A stretch of 64,000 bases of DNA from Archangium violaceum (GCF_016859125.1 NZ_CP069338.1:434001-498000); one strand, 5' to 3'; positions 1 to 9,283 are shown, counted from the stretch's first letter. The notes: generated by a model not told the origin, from the letters alone. Made by a program: numbers and translations.

Positions 1-893
1 CCTCGGCCATCCTGTCCACCGCGTCGTGGCCCTGGCTCTTCGCCATCAACGTGCCCATGGGAACCGTCTCCCTGCTCATCGCGCGCCAGGCCCTGCCGCA
101 CACCCGGCGCTCGGGGCTCCCGTTCGATTTCACGAGCGCGCTGCTCAATGCCCTGACGTTCGGGCTGCTGATCATCGGACTCGAGAGCCTGACGACCGGT
201 GCGCTGCCTGGAGCCCTCGCGCTCGCCGGTGGCCTCACCGCGGGCATCGTGCTGGTGCGGCGCCAGCTCTCGAGGACCTCGCCGCTCGTCCCCGTGGACC
301 TGCTGCGCATCCCGGTCTTCGCCTTCTCCATCGCGGCGTCCATCTGCTCCTTCTCGGCGCAGATGCTCGCCTTCGTCTCACTCCCCTTCTACTTCCAGAA
401 CGTCCTGGGGCGCAGTCAGGTGGAGACCGGGCTGTTGATGACGCCCTGGCCGGTCGCCGTCGCCGTCATGGCGCCCATCGCGGGGCGGCTGGCGGATCGC
501 TTCTCGGCGGCCATCCTGTGTGGCGTGGGCTCGATGGTGATGGCGACGGGATTGACGCTGCTCGCGCTCCTGCCGGCACATGCGGCGAGCGGCATCATCG
601 TCCTCGGCATGACCCTCTGTGGCGTGGGCTTCGGATTCTTTCAGTCACCGAACAACCGCGCGATGCTCTCCTCCGCTCCGAAGGCGCGCAGCGGCGGCGC
701 GGGAGGCATGCAGGCGACGGCCCGGCTCCTGGGGCAGACATGCGGTGCCACCCTCGTCGCCGTGTGCTTCCGGGCGTTCTCGAGCCACGGGCCCACGGTG
801 GCCCTGGGACTCGGAGCGTGCGTCTCGGTCGCGTCGGCCGTGGTCAGCACCTTCCGGCACCATCGGCAGGTCGACGTCCAGGTGACACCGTAG
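1..893 (+). CDS. MFS drug-efflux transporter (DHA2/EmrB-QacA type), C-terminal part
   Basis: The reading frame is open from the first bases of the window, so the 5' end lies outside it. The first visible residues, WPWLFAINVPMG, match the conserved stretch of 14-helix DHA2 exporters that precedes TM7, so roughly the second half is present. Several hydrophobic helices follow, for example around SFSAQMLAFVSLPFYF and IIVLGMTLCGVGFGFF, with a loop AGRLADRF that resembles the MFS inter-helix motif. Family knowledge: proton-driven export of drugs or other hydrophobic compounds across the inner membrane. The substrate cannot be told. It ends convergently with the next gene. Confidence 0.85.
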   Translation, partial: SAILSTASWPWLFAINVPMGTVSLLIARQALPHTRRSGLPFDFTSALLNALTFGLLIIGLESLTTGALPGALALAGGLTAGIVLVRRQLSRTSPLVPVDLLRIPVFAFSIAASICSFSAQMLAFVSLPFYFQNVLGRSQVETGLLMTPWPVAVAVMAPIAGRLADRFSAAILCGVGSMVMATGLTLLALLPAHAASGIIVLGMTLCGVGFGFFQSPNNRAMLSSAPKARSGGAGGMQATARLLGQTCGATLVAVCFRAFSSHGPTVALGLGACVSVASAVVSTFRHHRQVDVQVTP

Positions 894-915
894 CGCCATG
901 CCACCTGGACGCCTC

Positions 916-942
916 GTGTCTCAACTCACCGGAGGGAGACAC
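916..942. terminator. Possible hairpin between convergent genes
   Basis: Inverted repeat GTGTCTC (916-922) and GAGACAC (936-942) with a 13-nt loop, just after the transporter stop and overlapping the 3' end of the convergent lipoprotein gene. There is no clear T-run, so a terminator role is only a suggestion. Confidence 0.3.
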
Positions 943-2236
943 CGAGCGGGCGCGGGTGCCCACTGGAGCCGAAGAGATTACGGTCCACCGACATCCAACC
1001 ACCACCGACGTAGCCGCTCCCACTATCGTAGGTCAGAGTGACGACACCGTGGCTCAGGCCCTCTTGTAGCGGCGCGAACGTCACGATCAGCGTGCAGCTC
1101 GCGCCGCTCTCGAGCGTCGTGCCGCAGGTGCCTCCGGTGCCTGGATAGGCTCCCCCCTTGAAGTCGAAGGGCGACCCAATGGGACGTGGCGTCATATTGC
1201 TGGCGGCCGTATCTCCTGTATTCCTGACCGTGAAGGTGTGCTCCGCGACCGCTCCGACGGCGACATCGCCGAAGTCGAACGGGTTCGCATCGGAGAGGGA
1301 GTCGGTGATGGAGAGGAAGGCGGGAGACACAACCGAACCGACGAGGGCGAGCGGGATGCTCCGGAAGGCGACGCCATCCTCATAGGAGATGGACAACGTG
1401 GTCTTCGCCACTCCCGTCTCGGAGGCAGTGAAGCCCAGGACGAGGGTGCAGCTCTCTCCAGCCGCCAGGGTGATCCAGCACGTGCCCCCCGTTCCAGGCT
1501 GGTAGCCGCCCTTGAAGGAGAAGGGCGCCGGAGGTGTACGAGCCGAGAGCTGGGTCGCGTCCACATCGCCGGTGTTCGTCAGGGTCACGGTGCGCCAACT
1601 CTGCCGTCCCTGAACCAGTGCTCCGAAGTCAACGATCGTGGACGTGGCCTGCACGAGCGCGGGAGCCAGCCCCTTCCCCGCGAGCGTCCGGACGACGGCC
1701 CCCTCCACCAGCCCCGTCGCGAACCGCACCGTGAGCGTTCCATTCGCGGCTCCTCGCTCGGTGGGATGGAACGCCACCGCGAACTGGCACGAGGCCCCGG
1801 GGGCGAGCTCCGCCCCGCACATACCTCCGATGCCCGGGAAGGTGCCGCCCGCGAACGTGAAAGGGGCGCCCGATAGCGACACCGCCAACGACGTCACCGT
1901 GCCCGCGCTCCGGTTGCGCAAGAAGAACCAGCGCTCGGCCGTGGTCCCGATGAGGGACGGGCCGAAGTCGAACCCGGGCGCATCGGAGACCTCGATCGCC
2001 CCCGTTTCCGAGGAGCCCGAGTCCCCTCCCGAACCCGAGCCCGAATCGGTACCCGGGCCCGCGCCCGCGTCCGGCTCCGGCGAGACCCTGCCCCCATCCA
2101 CGAGGACGTCACCGCCATTGTCGGCACCCTCGCCGGAGCCGGTCCCCGTCCCTGACGGCGGCCCTCCGCACCCGGCGAGCGCCACGACGGACGCGAGACC
2201 CAGAATCCACGGCTTGAAGAACACTCCCACCGACAT
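926..2236 (-). CDS. Lipoprotein with three choice-of-anchor D / Hydin-like beta repeats
   Basis: 436 residues. The N-terminus has a hydrophobic stretch and the lipobox LAGC at about residues 20-23, followed by a Gly/Ser/Pro/Asp-rich linker to about residue 80. Then come three repeats of about 95 residues, each beginning with (V/F)DFG and containing a (G)G-x-C...(L)x-G-x-SC segment (for example GIGGMC and LAPGASC). This is the pattern of the ASPM-SPD2-Hydin/choice-of-anchor D beta-sandwich family, here presumably displayed on the cell envelope. AGGGGGAAG lies just upstream of the ATG. It is monocistronic between a convergent transporter and a divergent peptidase. The specific role is unknown. 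Confidence 0.8.
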   Translation of the reverse strand: MSVGVFFKPWILGLASVVALAGCGGPPSGTGTGSGEGADNGGDVLVDGGRVSPEPDAGAGPGTDSGSGSGGDSGSSETGAIEVSDAPGFDFGPSLIGTTAERWFFLRNRSAGTVTSLAVSLSGAPFTFAGGTFPGIGGMCGAELAPGASCQFAVAFHPTERGAANGTLTVRFATGLVEGAVVRTLAGKGLAPALVQATSTIVDFGALVQGRQSWRTVTLTNTGDVDATQLSARTPPAPFSFKGGYQPGTGGTCWITLAAGESCTLVLGFTASETGVAKTTLSISYEDGVAFRSIPLALVGSVVSPAFLSITDSLSDANPFDFGDVAVGAVAEHTFTVRNTGDTAASNMTPRPIGSPFDFKGGAYPGTGGTCGTTLESGASCTLIVTFAPLQEGLSHGVVTLTYDSGSGYVGGGWMSVDRNLFGSSGHPRPLGVSLR

Positions 2237-2401
2237 TGCTTCCCCCTCTGCATTGGTCCCGCGTATCGAACGGGGACCCGGCGGCGTGCTCTATCCAACA
2301 TCGCCTTCCGGAGGGGAAGCCCCTTCACGCTGTGAACGAGGCACGCTCCACGTGCTCGGGCCTTTCCCCCCGAGGCCGAACTGTCTACCTTCCGGCCCCC
2401 C

Positions 2402-3922
2402 ATGGACCGTCCCCTCCCCACCCTGCGCGCGAGCCTGGACGACTTCCTCGCCGAGCTGGCCACCCTCCAGTACCGCCATGCCGCGGGCCTCGCCCAGGAG
2501 CTCCCCCTTCGCGAGCTCTACGAGGACTCGCCTGAAATCGCCTCCCCCGAGGCCTTCGCCGCCGCCACCGAGGCCGTTCCCAAGGCCCAGGCCAAGGGCG
2601 ACTCGCTCGGCGTGCGCCGTCTGCGGCTGCTGCGCGACTTCATCGCCACCCAGGTCGAGGAGGCCCTCGCCGCCCCCGACGCCGAGGCCGTGGCCCAGCT
2701 GGAGGCCCGCGCCCACCTCCCCGTGGATGACCAGACCCTCTCCTTCGGCGAGGCGCTCGGCCAGCTCCCCCATGAGCCGAACCGCGGCCGGCGCGCCCTG
2801 CTCGAGAGCGCCACGGGCGGCTTCCTCTGGGACAACCGGGGCCGCTATGGCGCCCGTCGCGAGGCCGCCTTCCGCGTCACCGAGAAGCTGCGCGCCCCCA
2901 GCTACGTCGCCCTGCGCGAGGACGTCTCCGGCATCGAGCTGAACAAGCTGGCCGAGGCCGCCGAGCAGACGCTGCGCCTCACCGAGGACGCCTACCGGGA
3001 CGTGCTCGGCTACGCCCTCAAGAAGGTGGAGCCCCTGCTGCGGCCCCTGCCCTCGGGCCACGCGCGCAGGCACGACCTGCAGGCGGCCACCCAGGTGCCG
3101 TGGATGAGCGGCTTCTTCCGGCGCGAGGACGGGCTGCCCGCCGTCATCCGGTGGCTCGGCGAGTGGGGTTTCCACCCGTCCGCCGAGGGCCGCATCCGCA
3201 TGGACGACGAGGAGCGACCCGGCAAGGCCTCCCGTCCCTTCACCGCCGCGGTGCGCATCCCGGGCGAGGTGCGCCTCGTCTTCCAGAAGCGCGCCGGCAT
3301 GGACGCGCTGGGCAGCCTGCTGCACGAGTACGGCCACGCCCTGCACCACGCCCACGTGTCGGAGCAGCTGCCGCTGGAGCTGCGCCGGCTGGGGGACGCC
3401 TCGGTGACGGAGGCCTTCGCCATCCTGCTCGAGCGGCTCCTCACGGACGAGGAGTGGCTGAAGCGCTACCTGCGCCTGCCCTCGGCCACCGCGCGGGACG
3501 CCACCCGCATGGCCGCCTTCCAGGGCCTCACGGTGCTGCGCCGGCACTGCGCGAAGCTGTCCTACGAGCTGTCCCTCTACACGCGCGGGCCCTCGCCCGA
3601 GCGGGCCGACGAGTACGCGGATGCCCAGCGGCGCGCGCTCTTCGTCGAGCCGCACCCGGGCTTCTTCCTCTTCGACGTGGACCCCCAGCTCTACGTGACG
3701 CGCTACCTGCGCGCCTGGGCGCTGGAGACACGGCTCACGGCGCACCTCACCGGGCGCTTCAACGAGGACTGGTGGCGCAACCCCACCGCGGGCCGCTGGC
3801 TCCAGGGCCTCTTCGCACGAGGCGGCACCGATGACGCCGAGACGCTCGCCACCGAGATTTCGGGAAAAGGGCTGACGATCCCCGAGGCGGGTGACCGCCT
3901 CGTGGCTCTGCTCAATCGCTGA
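2402..3922 (+). CDS. M3-like zinc metallopeptidase (gluzincin), cytoplasmic
   Basis: 506 residues with no signal peptide. A zinc-binding HEYGH sits at residues 308-312, within LLHEYGHALHH. A downstream Glu at residue 337 (SVTEAFAILLE) is at the distance expected for the third zinc ligand of the M3/M32 type. The N-terminal 280 residues are helical and charged, as in oligopeptidases, but diverged from PepF/thimet enzymes. The most likely role is hydrolysis of short peptides in the cytoplasm. It is convergent with the small gene that follows, so it stands alone. The peptidase call rests on the metal motif; the family assignment within the gluzincins is tentative. Confidence 0.7.
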   Translation: MDRPLPTLRASLDDFLAELATLQYRHAAGLAQELPLRELYEDSPEIASPEAFAAATEAVPKAQAKGDSLGVRRLRLLRDFIATQVEEALAAPDAEAVAQLEARAHLPVDDQTLSFGEALGQLPHEPNRGRRALLESATGGFLWDNRGRYGARREAAFRVTEKLRAPSYVALREDVSGIELNKLAEAAEQTLRLTEDAYRDVLGYALKKVEPLLRPLPSGHARRHDLQAATQVPWMSGFFRREDGLPAVIRWLGEWGFHPSAEGRIRMDDEERPGKASRPFTAAVRIPGEVRLVFQKRAGMDALGSLLHEYGHALHHAHVSEQLPLELRRLGDASVTEAFAILLERLLTDEEWLKRYLRLPSATARDATRMAAFQGLTVLRRHCAKLSYELSLYTRGPSPERADEYADAQRRALFVEPHPGFFLFDVDPQLYVTRYLRAWALETRLTAHLTGRFNEDWWRNPTAGRWLQGLFARGGTDDAETLATEISGKGLTIPEAGDRLVALLNR

Positions 3923-3953
3923 GCGCCAGCCCGGGAGAGAGACGACCGGGGGA

Positions 3954-4319
3954 CTACTTCTTCTTGCGCAGCGCGCGGACGATCTTGTCCTTCGTCGCGT
4001 TGGCGCCGGTCGTCGCCTTCGGCTTGCTGGCCGACTTCGTCTGGCCGGTGCGCTCGCGCATGGCCTTCATCAGCTGCATCTCGATGAGGAGCAGCTCGTC
4101 ACCCAGCTCCTCGTTGTTGCCCGCGGCACGAGGGAGCGGCGCGCTCTTCTTGGCGGCCCCGGCTCCGTGCCGCATGCGCAGCACCTTCTCCTCTTCGGAC
4201 GTCAGGGTCCGCGCCTTCTCCAGCGCTACCTCGACCTCCTTGGCCGTCACCGTCGTGCTGCTACCGACCTTGCGCTCCATCTCCGCTCCCTTGCAGTGGG
4301 CACCTGAACATCCGCTCAT
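3954..4319 (-). CDS. Small basic protein with a sigma-70 region 4-like segment
   Basis: 121 residues. The start at 4319 is chosen because a good promoter lies directly upstream; a longer reading frame to 4433 would begin upstream of that promoter. Residues 39-54, LTSEEEKVLRMRHGAG, look like the beginning of sigma-70 region 4 (typically LTxREEKVLRMRFG). They are followed at about 70-90 by ELGDELLLIEMQLMKAMRER, where a sigma factor would have its helix-turn-helix. The C-terminus is Lys/Ala-rich and ends RALRKKK, which could bind nucleic acid. No other sigma regions are present. The function is unknown; an anti-sigma-like, decoy or nucleoid role is speculation. Confidence 0.7.
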   Translation of the reverse strand: MSGCSGAHCKGAEMERKVGSSTTVTAKEVEVALEKARTLTSEEEKVLRMRHGAGAAKKSAPLPRAAGNNEELGDELLLIEMQLMKAMRERTGQTKSASKPKATTGANATKDKIVRALRKKK

Positions 4320-4350
4320 GTCGGATGCGTCCGAGCCGCAACCGTCGAGG

Positions 4351-4378
4351 ATTGTAGAGAACGCAAGAGTTGGGTCAA
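4351..4378 (-). promoter_or_regulatory. Sigma-70 type promoter for the small sigma-like gene
   Basis: Read on the minus strand: -35 TTGACC (4373-4378), 16-nt spacer, -10 TACAAT (4351-4356). Each hexamer matches the consensus at five of six positions. Transcription would begin near 4345, about 25 nt before the ATG at 4319. Confidence 0.7.
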
Positions 4379-4441
4379 ATTTTCTTCCAACAGGCCGCTG
4401 CCTCCCTGTAGCGGCCTGCTCCGCGCAGGACACCTGACGCG

Positions 4442-5488
4442 TCAGTTGCCCTCGTCGTCCCCGGGCTCGTCCGCGGGGGCACCGGCGGCACCGGAGGACC
4501 CGGCGCCCTCGGGCTTGTTGCGAGGGATGCCGAAGCGATCCAACGCATCCGCGATACCCTGCGGCTTGTCCGCGTCCGGAAGAAAATTCTCCGGCGGCTG
4601 CAACTTGGGGTCCTGGCCGATCTCACTCAGGGCGGACTCCAGCACCATGCGCAGCTCGGCGGCGCCCCCGGCGTCGTTGGCGGGGACGGCGATGCGCCCA
4701 TCCAGGCGGACCTTGAGGACGACGGACGTGGAGGCGTCCACCAGCACCTCGCCGCTGAGCGACTTGGGGGTGCGGTGCTCGAAGAAGGCCAGACGGCGCC
4801 TGGTGGTCTCATCCCGGCCGCCCTTGGGCTCGAGGAGGGCGGGCAGCACGGCGGGCGTGGTGCCGGTGTCGCCTTCCGGACCCAGGTCCACGGAGTAGCG
4901 CCAGGCGGTGCGGCCCTCGTAGGTGACGGTGCCCTGGGGCGCCAGGAGGATGCGGCCGCGGAAGAGCGCGTCCACATCCCGGATGGCGCCGGTGAGCTCG
5001 GCGCGGCTGCGCTCGGCCATGCCGCGGTCGCGCAGACGCTGGCGGAAGGTGCCGTAGCGGTTGCGGGCATACACCTTGCCCCCCACTCGCATCACCTCGA
5101 GGCCCTGGTCGCGATTGTTCTCCAGCACACCATGGAAGTCGCCGCTGACGCCGCCCGGACCGGCACGGAAGGTGCGGGTCTCGGTGAGCTTGACGGGGGT
5201 GGTGGTCCCCGGGGCGCCGGCCCACTCGTAGCTGACGGTGGCCTTGTAGGCGTGGGGCCCCAGACGCTCGGTGACCTCGGCTGCGTCCATGGAGAGGATG
5301 CGGCGGGCCACCCGGGGGTTGTCGGCCACGTCCTCAGGTGGAAGCTTCTCGGCAGCGGAGGCCACCACCTTGGGTGGGTCCTCGGGGGAGAAGATGCGAG
5401 CCTTGGCCGCCTTGTCGACGGGGTCCTGGCAGGCCACGGCGGCGAGCGCCAGGGCTGCGGCGATGGCGGACTTCGGGAAACGGGTCAC
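4442..5488 (-). CDS. Lipoprotein of unknown function
   Basis: 348 residues from a GTG at 5488, chosen because GGAGG lies a few bases upstream and the next residues form a lipoprotein signal (VTRFPKSAIAAALALAAVAC). A longer frame upstream encodes no signal peptide and would overlap the divergent gene's promoter region. The mature part is a soluble alpha/beta-looking domain with no motif I recognise; the last 60 residues are Pro/Gly/Asp-rich and end in an acidic tail. It is divergent from the DUF2058 gene. Myxobacteria carry many such envelope lipoproteins. Confidence 0.7.
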   Translation of the reverse strand: MTRFPKSAIAAALALAAVACQDPVDKAAKARIFSPEDPPKVVASAAEKLPPEDVADNPRVARRILSMDAAEVTERLGPHAYKATVSYEWAGAPGTTTPVKLTETRTFRAGPGGVSGDFHGVLENNRDQGLEVMRVGGKVYARNRYGTFRQRLRDRGMAERSRAELTGAIRDVDALFRGRILLAPQGTVTYEGRTAWRYSVDLGPEGDTGTTPAVLPALLEPKGGRDETTRRRLAFFEHRTPKSLSGEVLVDASTSVVLKVRLDGRIAVPANDAGGAAELRMVLESALSEIGQDPKLQPPENFLPDADKPQGIADALDRFGIPRNKPEGAGSSGAAGAPADEPGDDEGN

Positions 5489-5591
5489 GGTTCCTCCGGC
5501 TCCAAGCGGGGGGTTGCCCAAATTACGGGGTGGGTGATGGAGCGGCAAGGGACGGCTTGCGCGCGCCAATGTACGGGATAGAACGCCACCT

Positions 5592-6452
5592 ATGCAGAAC
5601 CTGCGTGACAAGCTCTTGAAGGCCGGCCTGGTCTCCGAGGACCAGGCGAAGAAGGCGGAAACCACCGCAGCTCCAAAGGCTGCCCGCCCTGCTCCCACCC
5701 AAGCGCCGCGCCGCGAGGGCCCGCCCCGTCGTGAGCACGACGAGCGAGACTCGCATGGGCGCGAGGAGCGGCCGCCGCGCCGCGAGGGCCAGGGAGGACG
5801 TCCGCAGGGAGGACGGCCTCAGGGAGGAGGTCGGCCCATGGGCGGAGGCCGACCCCAGGGAGGAGGCCGGCCCCAGGGAGGACGTCCGCAGGGAGGGCGT
5901 CCGGGCGGTGAGCCGGGGGGCGGCATCGTCCCCAAGCTGCCGCCGCTGCCGGGCTCGAAGGCGGCCCAGCGGATGGAGTCCAAGAAGCAGGTGGAGCAGG
6001 ACCGGAAGCTGCGCGAGCTGGTGCACGGCGGGCAGGTGCCGGTGGACGTGGGCGCCACCGTCTTCTACTTCATGACGCGCAAGGGGAAGCTGCGGCGGCT
6101 GGAGCTGACGGAGACGCAGGCGAAGCAGCTCGAGGACGGCACGCTGGCGGTGGTGGAGCGGCCGGAGCCGGCGCAGATCGAGCACTCGCTGGTGCCGGCG
6201 GCGGTGGCCGAGCAGATGTACGCCATCTCCAAGAAGTCGGTGCGCTTCCTGAACCGGAAGGATCTGCCCATCGGCTTCATGAGTGACGACGAGGTGAAGG
6301 AGAAGCAGGCGGCGGAGGCGCGGGGCGAGGAGCCGCAGGTGGAGGAGGACGACGAGTCCACCACCGAGGGCGGCGAGGAGACCGCGCAGGCCGAGGACAC
6401 GGTGAGCCCCGAGGGAAGCCCCGAGGGGGGCACGGAGCCGACGCCGTCCTGA
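5592..6452 (+). CDS. DUF2058 family protein (YaiL-like)
   Basis: 286 residues. The N-terminus MQNLRDKLLKAGLVSEDQAK is the hallmark of the DUF2058 (YaiL) family. A low-complexity Arg/Gly/Pro-rich linker (about 30-115, repeats of GGRPQGG and PRREG type) separates it from the conserved C-terminal domain with YFMTRKGKLRRLELT and a segment LVPAAVAEQMYAISKKSVRFLN. The protein ends in an acidic, Glu-rich tail. Family members have been suggested to associate with nucleic acid, and the RGG-like linker would suit RNA binding, but no activity is established. Confidence 0.8.
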   Translation: MQNLRDKLLKAGLVSEDQAKKAETTAAPKAARPAPTQAPRREGPPRREHDERDSHGREERPPRREGQGGRPQGGRPQGGGRPMGGGRPQGGGRPQGGRPQGGRPGGEPGGGIVPKLPPLPGSKAAQRMESKKQVEQDRKLRELVHGGQVPVDVGATVFYFMTRKGKLRRLELTETQAKQLEDGTLAVVERPEPAQIEHSLVPAAVAEQMYAISKKSVRFLNRKDLPIGFMSDDEVKEKQAAEARGEEPQVEEDDESTTEGGEETAQAEDTVSPEGSPEGGTEPTPS

Positions 6453-6480
6453 GTCACTGAACCCCCACTTGAGCCCCCAC

Positions 6481-6514
6481 CCCTCTCCCACCGGGAGAGG
6501 GACGGGGTGAGGGT
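6481..6514 (+). repeat. Palindromic intergenic element, copy 1
   Basis: Perfect inverted repeat CCCTCTCCC (6481-6489) and GGGAGAGGG (6493-6501) with loop ACC, followed by ACGGGGTGAGGGT. The same ~34-bp unit recurs near 30776 and (inverted) near 55327. It lies between two convergent genes, so it could also end transcription from both sides. Confidence 0.8.
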
Positions 6515-6544
6515 AACGAGCCCCCCGGGTTGCCCCGGAGCGCC

Positions 6545-7990
6545 CTACCGCGAGAAGTGAGAGGAGAGGACGCTGGCCACGCAGCAGGTGAGCTTCTTGC
6601 CGGTGGGGATGTGCAGGAACTCGTTGGGCCCGTGGGCGTTGCTGTTGGGCCCGAGCACGCCAGTAATGAGGAACTGGGCCTCGGGGAAGCGGCGGCCGAG
6701 CATCTCCATGAAGGGGATGGTGCCGCCCTCGCCCATGGCCATGAAGGGCTTGCCGAAGAAGGCGCACGAGGCCTCGTGGGTGGCCTTCTCGAGCCACTTC
6801 TCGAGCGGAGGAGCATCCCAACCGGCGCTGGCCTTCTCACCCTCGAAGGTCACCTTCGCGCCGTAGGGCGGATCCGCCTCCAGGGTCTGCTTGAGGGCCT
6901 GGGTGGCGGCCTTGGGGTCCAGCCGCGGAGGAATCCGCATGGACAGCTTCACCGAGGTGAAGGGGCGCAGCACGTTGCCCGCGCTGCCCAGGGCCGGCAT
7001 GCCCTCCACGCCGGTGACGGAGAGCGCCGGGCGCCAGGTGCGGTTGAGGATCTGCTCGGCGCGGTCGACCGTGACGGGGCGGGAGCCGGGGACCCAGGGG
7101 AACTTCGAGTACACCTCCTCGCCGAGCACCTCGGCCACGGCGGCGGCCTGCTCGCGGCGGGCCTGGGGGATGTGGACGTGGAGGCCGTCGACGCGGATGC
7201 GGCCGGTCTGCTCGTCCTCCACGCGCGAGAGGAGCTGCCGGAGGATCCGGAAGGACGAGGGCACGATGCCGCTGGCATCACCCGAGTGCACGCCCTCGTC
7301 GAGGATGTCCACGCGCAGGTTGCCGGAGATGAGTCCGCGCAGCGAGGTGGTCATCCACAGCTGCTCGTAGTTGGCACAGCCCGAGTCGAGGCACACCACG
7401 AGGGACGCCTTGCCGATGCGCGGGGCGAGGTGCTCGATGTAGGCGGGAAGGTCGTAGCTGCCACTCTCCTCGCACGCCTCGATGAGCACCACGCAGCGCG
7501 CGTGGGCAACGCCCTGCTCCTTGAGCAGGCGGATGGCGGCCAGTGACGCGAAGGCCGAGTAGCCGTCGTCGGCGCCACCGCGGCCGAAGAGCTTGTCGCC
7601 CTCGCGCACGGGCTCCCAGGGAGAGAGACCCGCGCGCCAGCCGGTCATCTCGGGCTGCTTGTCGAGGTGGCCGTAGAGCACCACGGTGTCGTCACCGGTG
7701 CCCGGAATCTCCATGTAGATGACGGGGGTGCGCTCCTCGCCCTTCTCGTTCTCGAGGGTGACCACCTCCACCTTGAGCCCGGGGATGTGCTTCGACTGGG
7801 ATTCGCACCAGCCGGCGATGAGCCTCACCGCCTTGTCCATGTCACCCTTCTTCTTCCAGTCCGGCTCGAAGGCGGGCGACTTGTTGGGGATGCGGATGTA
7901 CTCGTGGAGCCTGGGGAGGATCTCCTCCTCCCAGATGCGCTCGGACGAGGCGGTGGCGGTGGCGTTGTTCAGCCGGGGGCTGGTGCTCAT
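6545..7990 (-). CDS. M20 family metallopeptidase (dipeptidase-like)
   Basis: 481 residues from ATG 7990; the long upstream extension of the frame has no coding character. Metal-site motifs of the M20 family are all visible: GHLDKQP (His and Asp), RGGADDGYSA (bridging Asp), EACEESGS (general-base Glu and metal Glu), CLDSG (Asp) and a C-terminal PNEFLHI His. A central lid/dimerisation domain lies at about residues 210-370. Overall it resembles cytosolic carnosinase/CNDP-type dipeptidases, which use two Zn or Mn ions to hydrolyse dipeptides. It is transcribed convergently with the DUF2058 gene. Confidence 0.9.
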   Translation of the reverse strand: MSTSPRLNNATATASSERIWEEEILPRLHEYIRIPNKSPAFEPDWKKKGDMDKAVRLIAGWCESQSKHIPGLKVEVVTLENEKGEERTPVIYMEIPGTGDDTVVLYGHLDKQPEMTGWRAGLSPWEPVREGDKLFGRGGADDGYSAFASLAAIRLLKEQGVAHARCVVLIEACEESGSYDLPAYIEHLAPRIGKASLVVCLDSGCANYEQLWMTTSLRGLISGNLRVDILDEGVHSGDASGIVPSSFRILRQLLSRVEDEQTGRIRVDGLHVHIPQARREQAAAVAEVLGEEVYSKFPWVPGSRPVTVDRAEQILNRTWRPALSVTGVEGMPALGSAGNVLRPFTSVKLSMRIPPRLDPKAATQALKQTLEADPPYGAKVTFEGEKASAGWDAPPLEKWLEKATHEASCAFFGKPFMAMGEGGTIPFMEMLGRRFPEAQFLITGVLGPNSNAHGPNEFLHIPTGKKLTCCVASVLSSHFSR

Positions 7991-8370
7991 GGGAAATGGC
8001 TCCGGTTCGGAACGGAAGGCGTCTCCTCCTCTACACCACCCTGGGCCACAATGGGCGACCCACGCACGAGCGCAGGGCCGCTCCATAGCCAAGCCCACAC
8101 TCGGGGTGGAGGACGCGCGAGGCATGACGCGAAGCGCAACACCTTCCCTCCTGTCAGGTAGGCCGTCCCTTTCCCAACCCAAGGAAGCCATTCCACACCG
8201 AGGGGCACGCCCCTGCCCCATGTGTCACGGGCGGGTGGACAACCGGACCTCCAAGTAGGCCTCCTGACGGAAACCTTCCGGCGCACCTACACGTCACGAG
8301 GCTCCAGCGATCTGCTCTACTTCCAGCTGAAGCCGTAGGCCCGCGCTCGGGGCGGAGAGGACGGGATCGC
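7991..8370. other. 380-bp stretch without a supported gene
   Basis: This holds the divergent promoter area for the M20 peptidase and the downstream EEP gene. One short frame at 8264-8338 (+) reads like a C-terminal tail (LTETFRRTYTSRGSSDLLYF then QLKP and stop) but has no start or upstream coding. It may be the relic of a lost gene. I see no other structure. Confidence 0.4.
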
Positions 8371-9123
8371 ATGCTTAGGGTGCTCACGCTGAACATCGCG
8401 CACGGCGTGCCGTCGATTCCCGTCCCCCTGCCCTTCCTGCTCCCGCGCGGCAAGCTGCTGGGCCACCTGGACCAGATGGCCGGGCTGCTCGCACGGGAGA
8501 ACGCGGACGTGGTGGCGCTCCAGGAGGTGGACCGTGCGGGACTCTTCAGCGGAACCGTGGACCCGCTGGAGCGCCTGGCTACCCGCGCCGGCTACGCGCA
8601 CATGTTCCACGGCGCCCACCTCCACCTGCCAGGGCTCTGTACCCGGGGCACCGCCCTGCTCTCCCATCGGCCGCTGCTGGAGACCGACTCGCGACGCTTC
8701 GAGGAAGTCGCCTCCATCGACAAGGGCTATGTGGTGGCCGCGGTGGAGGACGAGGACCGCCTGTTGGACGTGGTGTCGACGCACCTGGACTTCGCCTCCG
8801 AGCGTCGGCGGCAACAGCAGGCGGTCCACATCATCGAGGCACTCCAACGCCGTCCCCACCGCCCACGCCTGGTGATGGGGGACATGAACTCGCGCCAGGG
8901 CAACCCGGGAGTGGGCATCGAGAGGATGATGAAGCAGTTGGCGCTGCACACTCCCGAGCCGGGTGGCGGCGAGCCCACCTACGAGGCCCGCGCGCCGACG
9001 ATGCGGCTGGATTGGATCCTGGCGTCTCCCGAGCTGCGCTTCACGCACTACCACCCCCTCGCCGAGCGAGTCTCCGATCACCTCGCGCTGAAGGCGGAGC
9101 TGGAGTGGACCGTCGGAGGGTAG
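8371..9123 (+). CDS. Endonuclease/exonuclease/phosphatase (EEP) family protein
   Basis: 250 residues, no signal peptide. The motifs of the DNase I-like fold are in order: LTLNIAHG at the N-terminus (metal Asn), VVALQEVD (catalytic Glu near 53), GDMNSR near 170 (Asp and Asn), DWILAS near 215 and SDHLAL near the end (Asp-His pair). Such enzymes hydrolyse phosphodiester or phosphomonoester bonds, with substrates ranging from nucleic acids to phospholipids and inositol phosphates. The substrate is not shown by the sequence. The gene stands alone. Confidence 0.85.
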   Translation: MLRVLTLNIAHGVPSIPVPLPFLLPRGKLLGHLDQMAGLLARENADVVALQEVDRAGLFSGTVDPLERLATRAGYAHMFHGAHLHLPGLCTRGTALLSHRPLLETDSRRFEEVASIDKGYVVAAVEDEDRLLDVVSTHLDFASERRRQQQAVHIIEALQRRPHRPRLVMGDMNSRQGNPGVGIERMMKQLALHTPEPGGGEPTYEARAPTMRLDWILASPELRFTHYHPLAERVSDHLALKAELEWTVGG

Positions 9124-9283
9124 CCAGGACACGGGGCCCTGGCCGTACGGCTGGCCTGGTGGGCTGCATGCAGGAGGAAGGTCGGCTCGACAGCCCCCGA
9201 GCCGAAGTACGAGTCCTGTAGGCCGGTATGTCATCGCGCGTCCGATACCTACCGTGTGGTGAACGTCACATGGAGAACGCGTG

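Noticed and set aside
2291-3745. Minus-strand 484-residue frame opposite the M3-like peptidase
   Set aside because: Antisense shadow; the plus frame has the zinc motif and a proper start.
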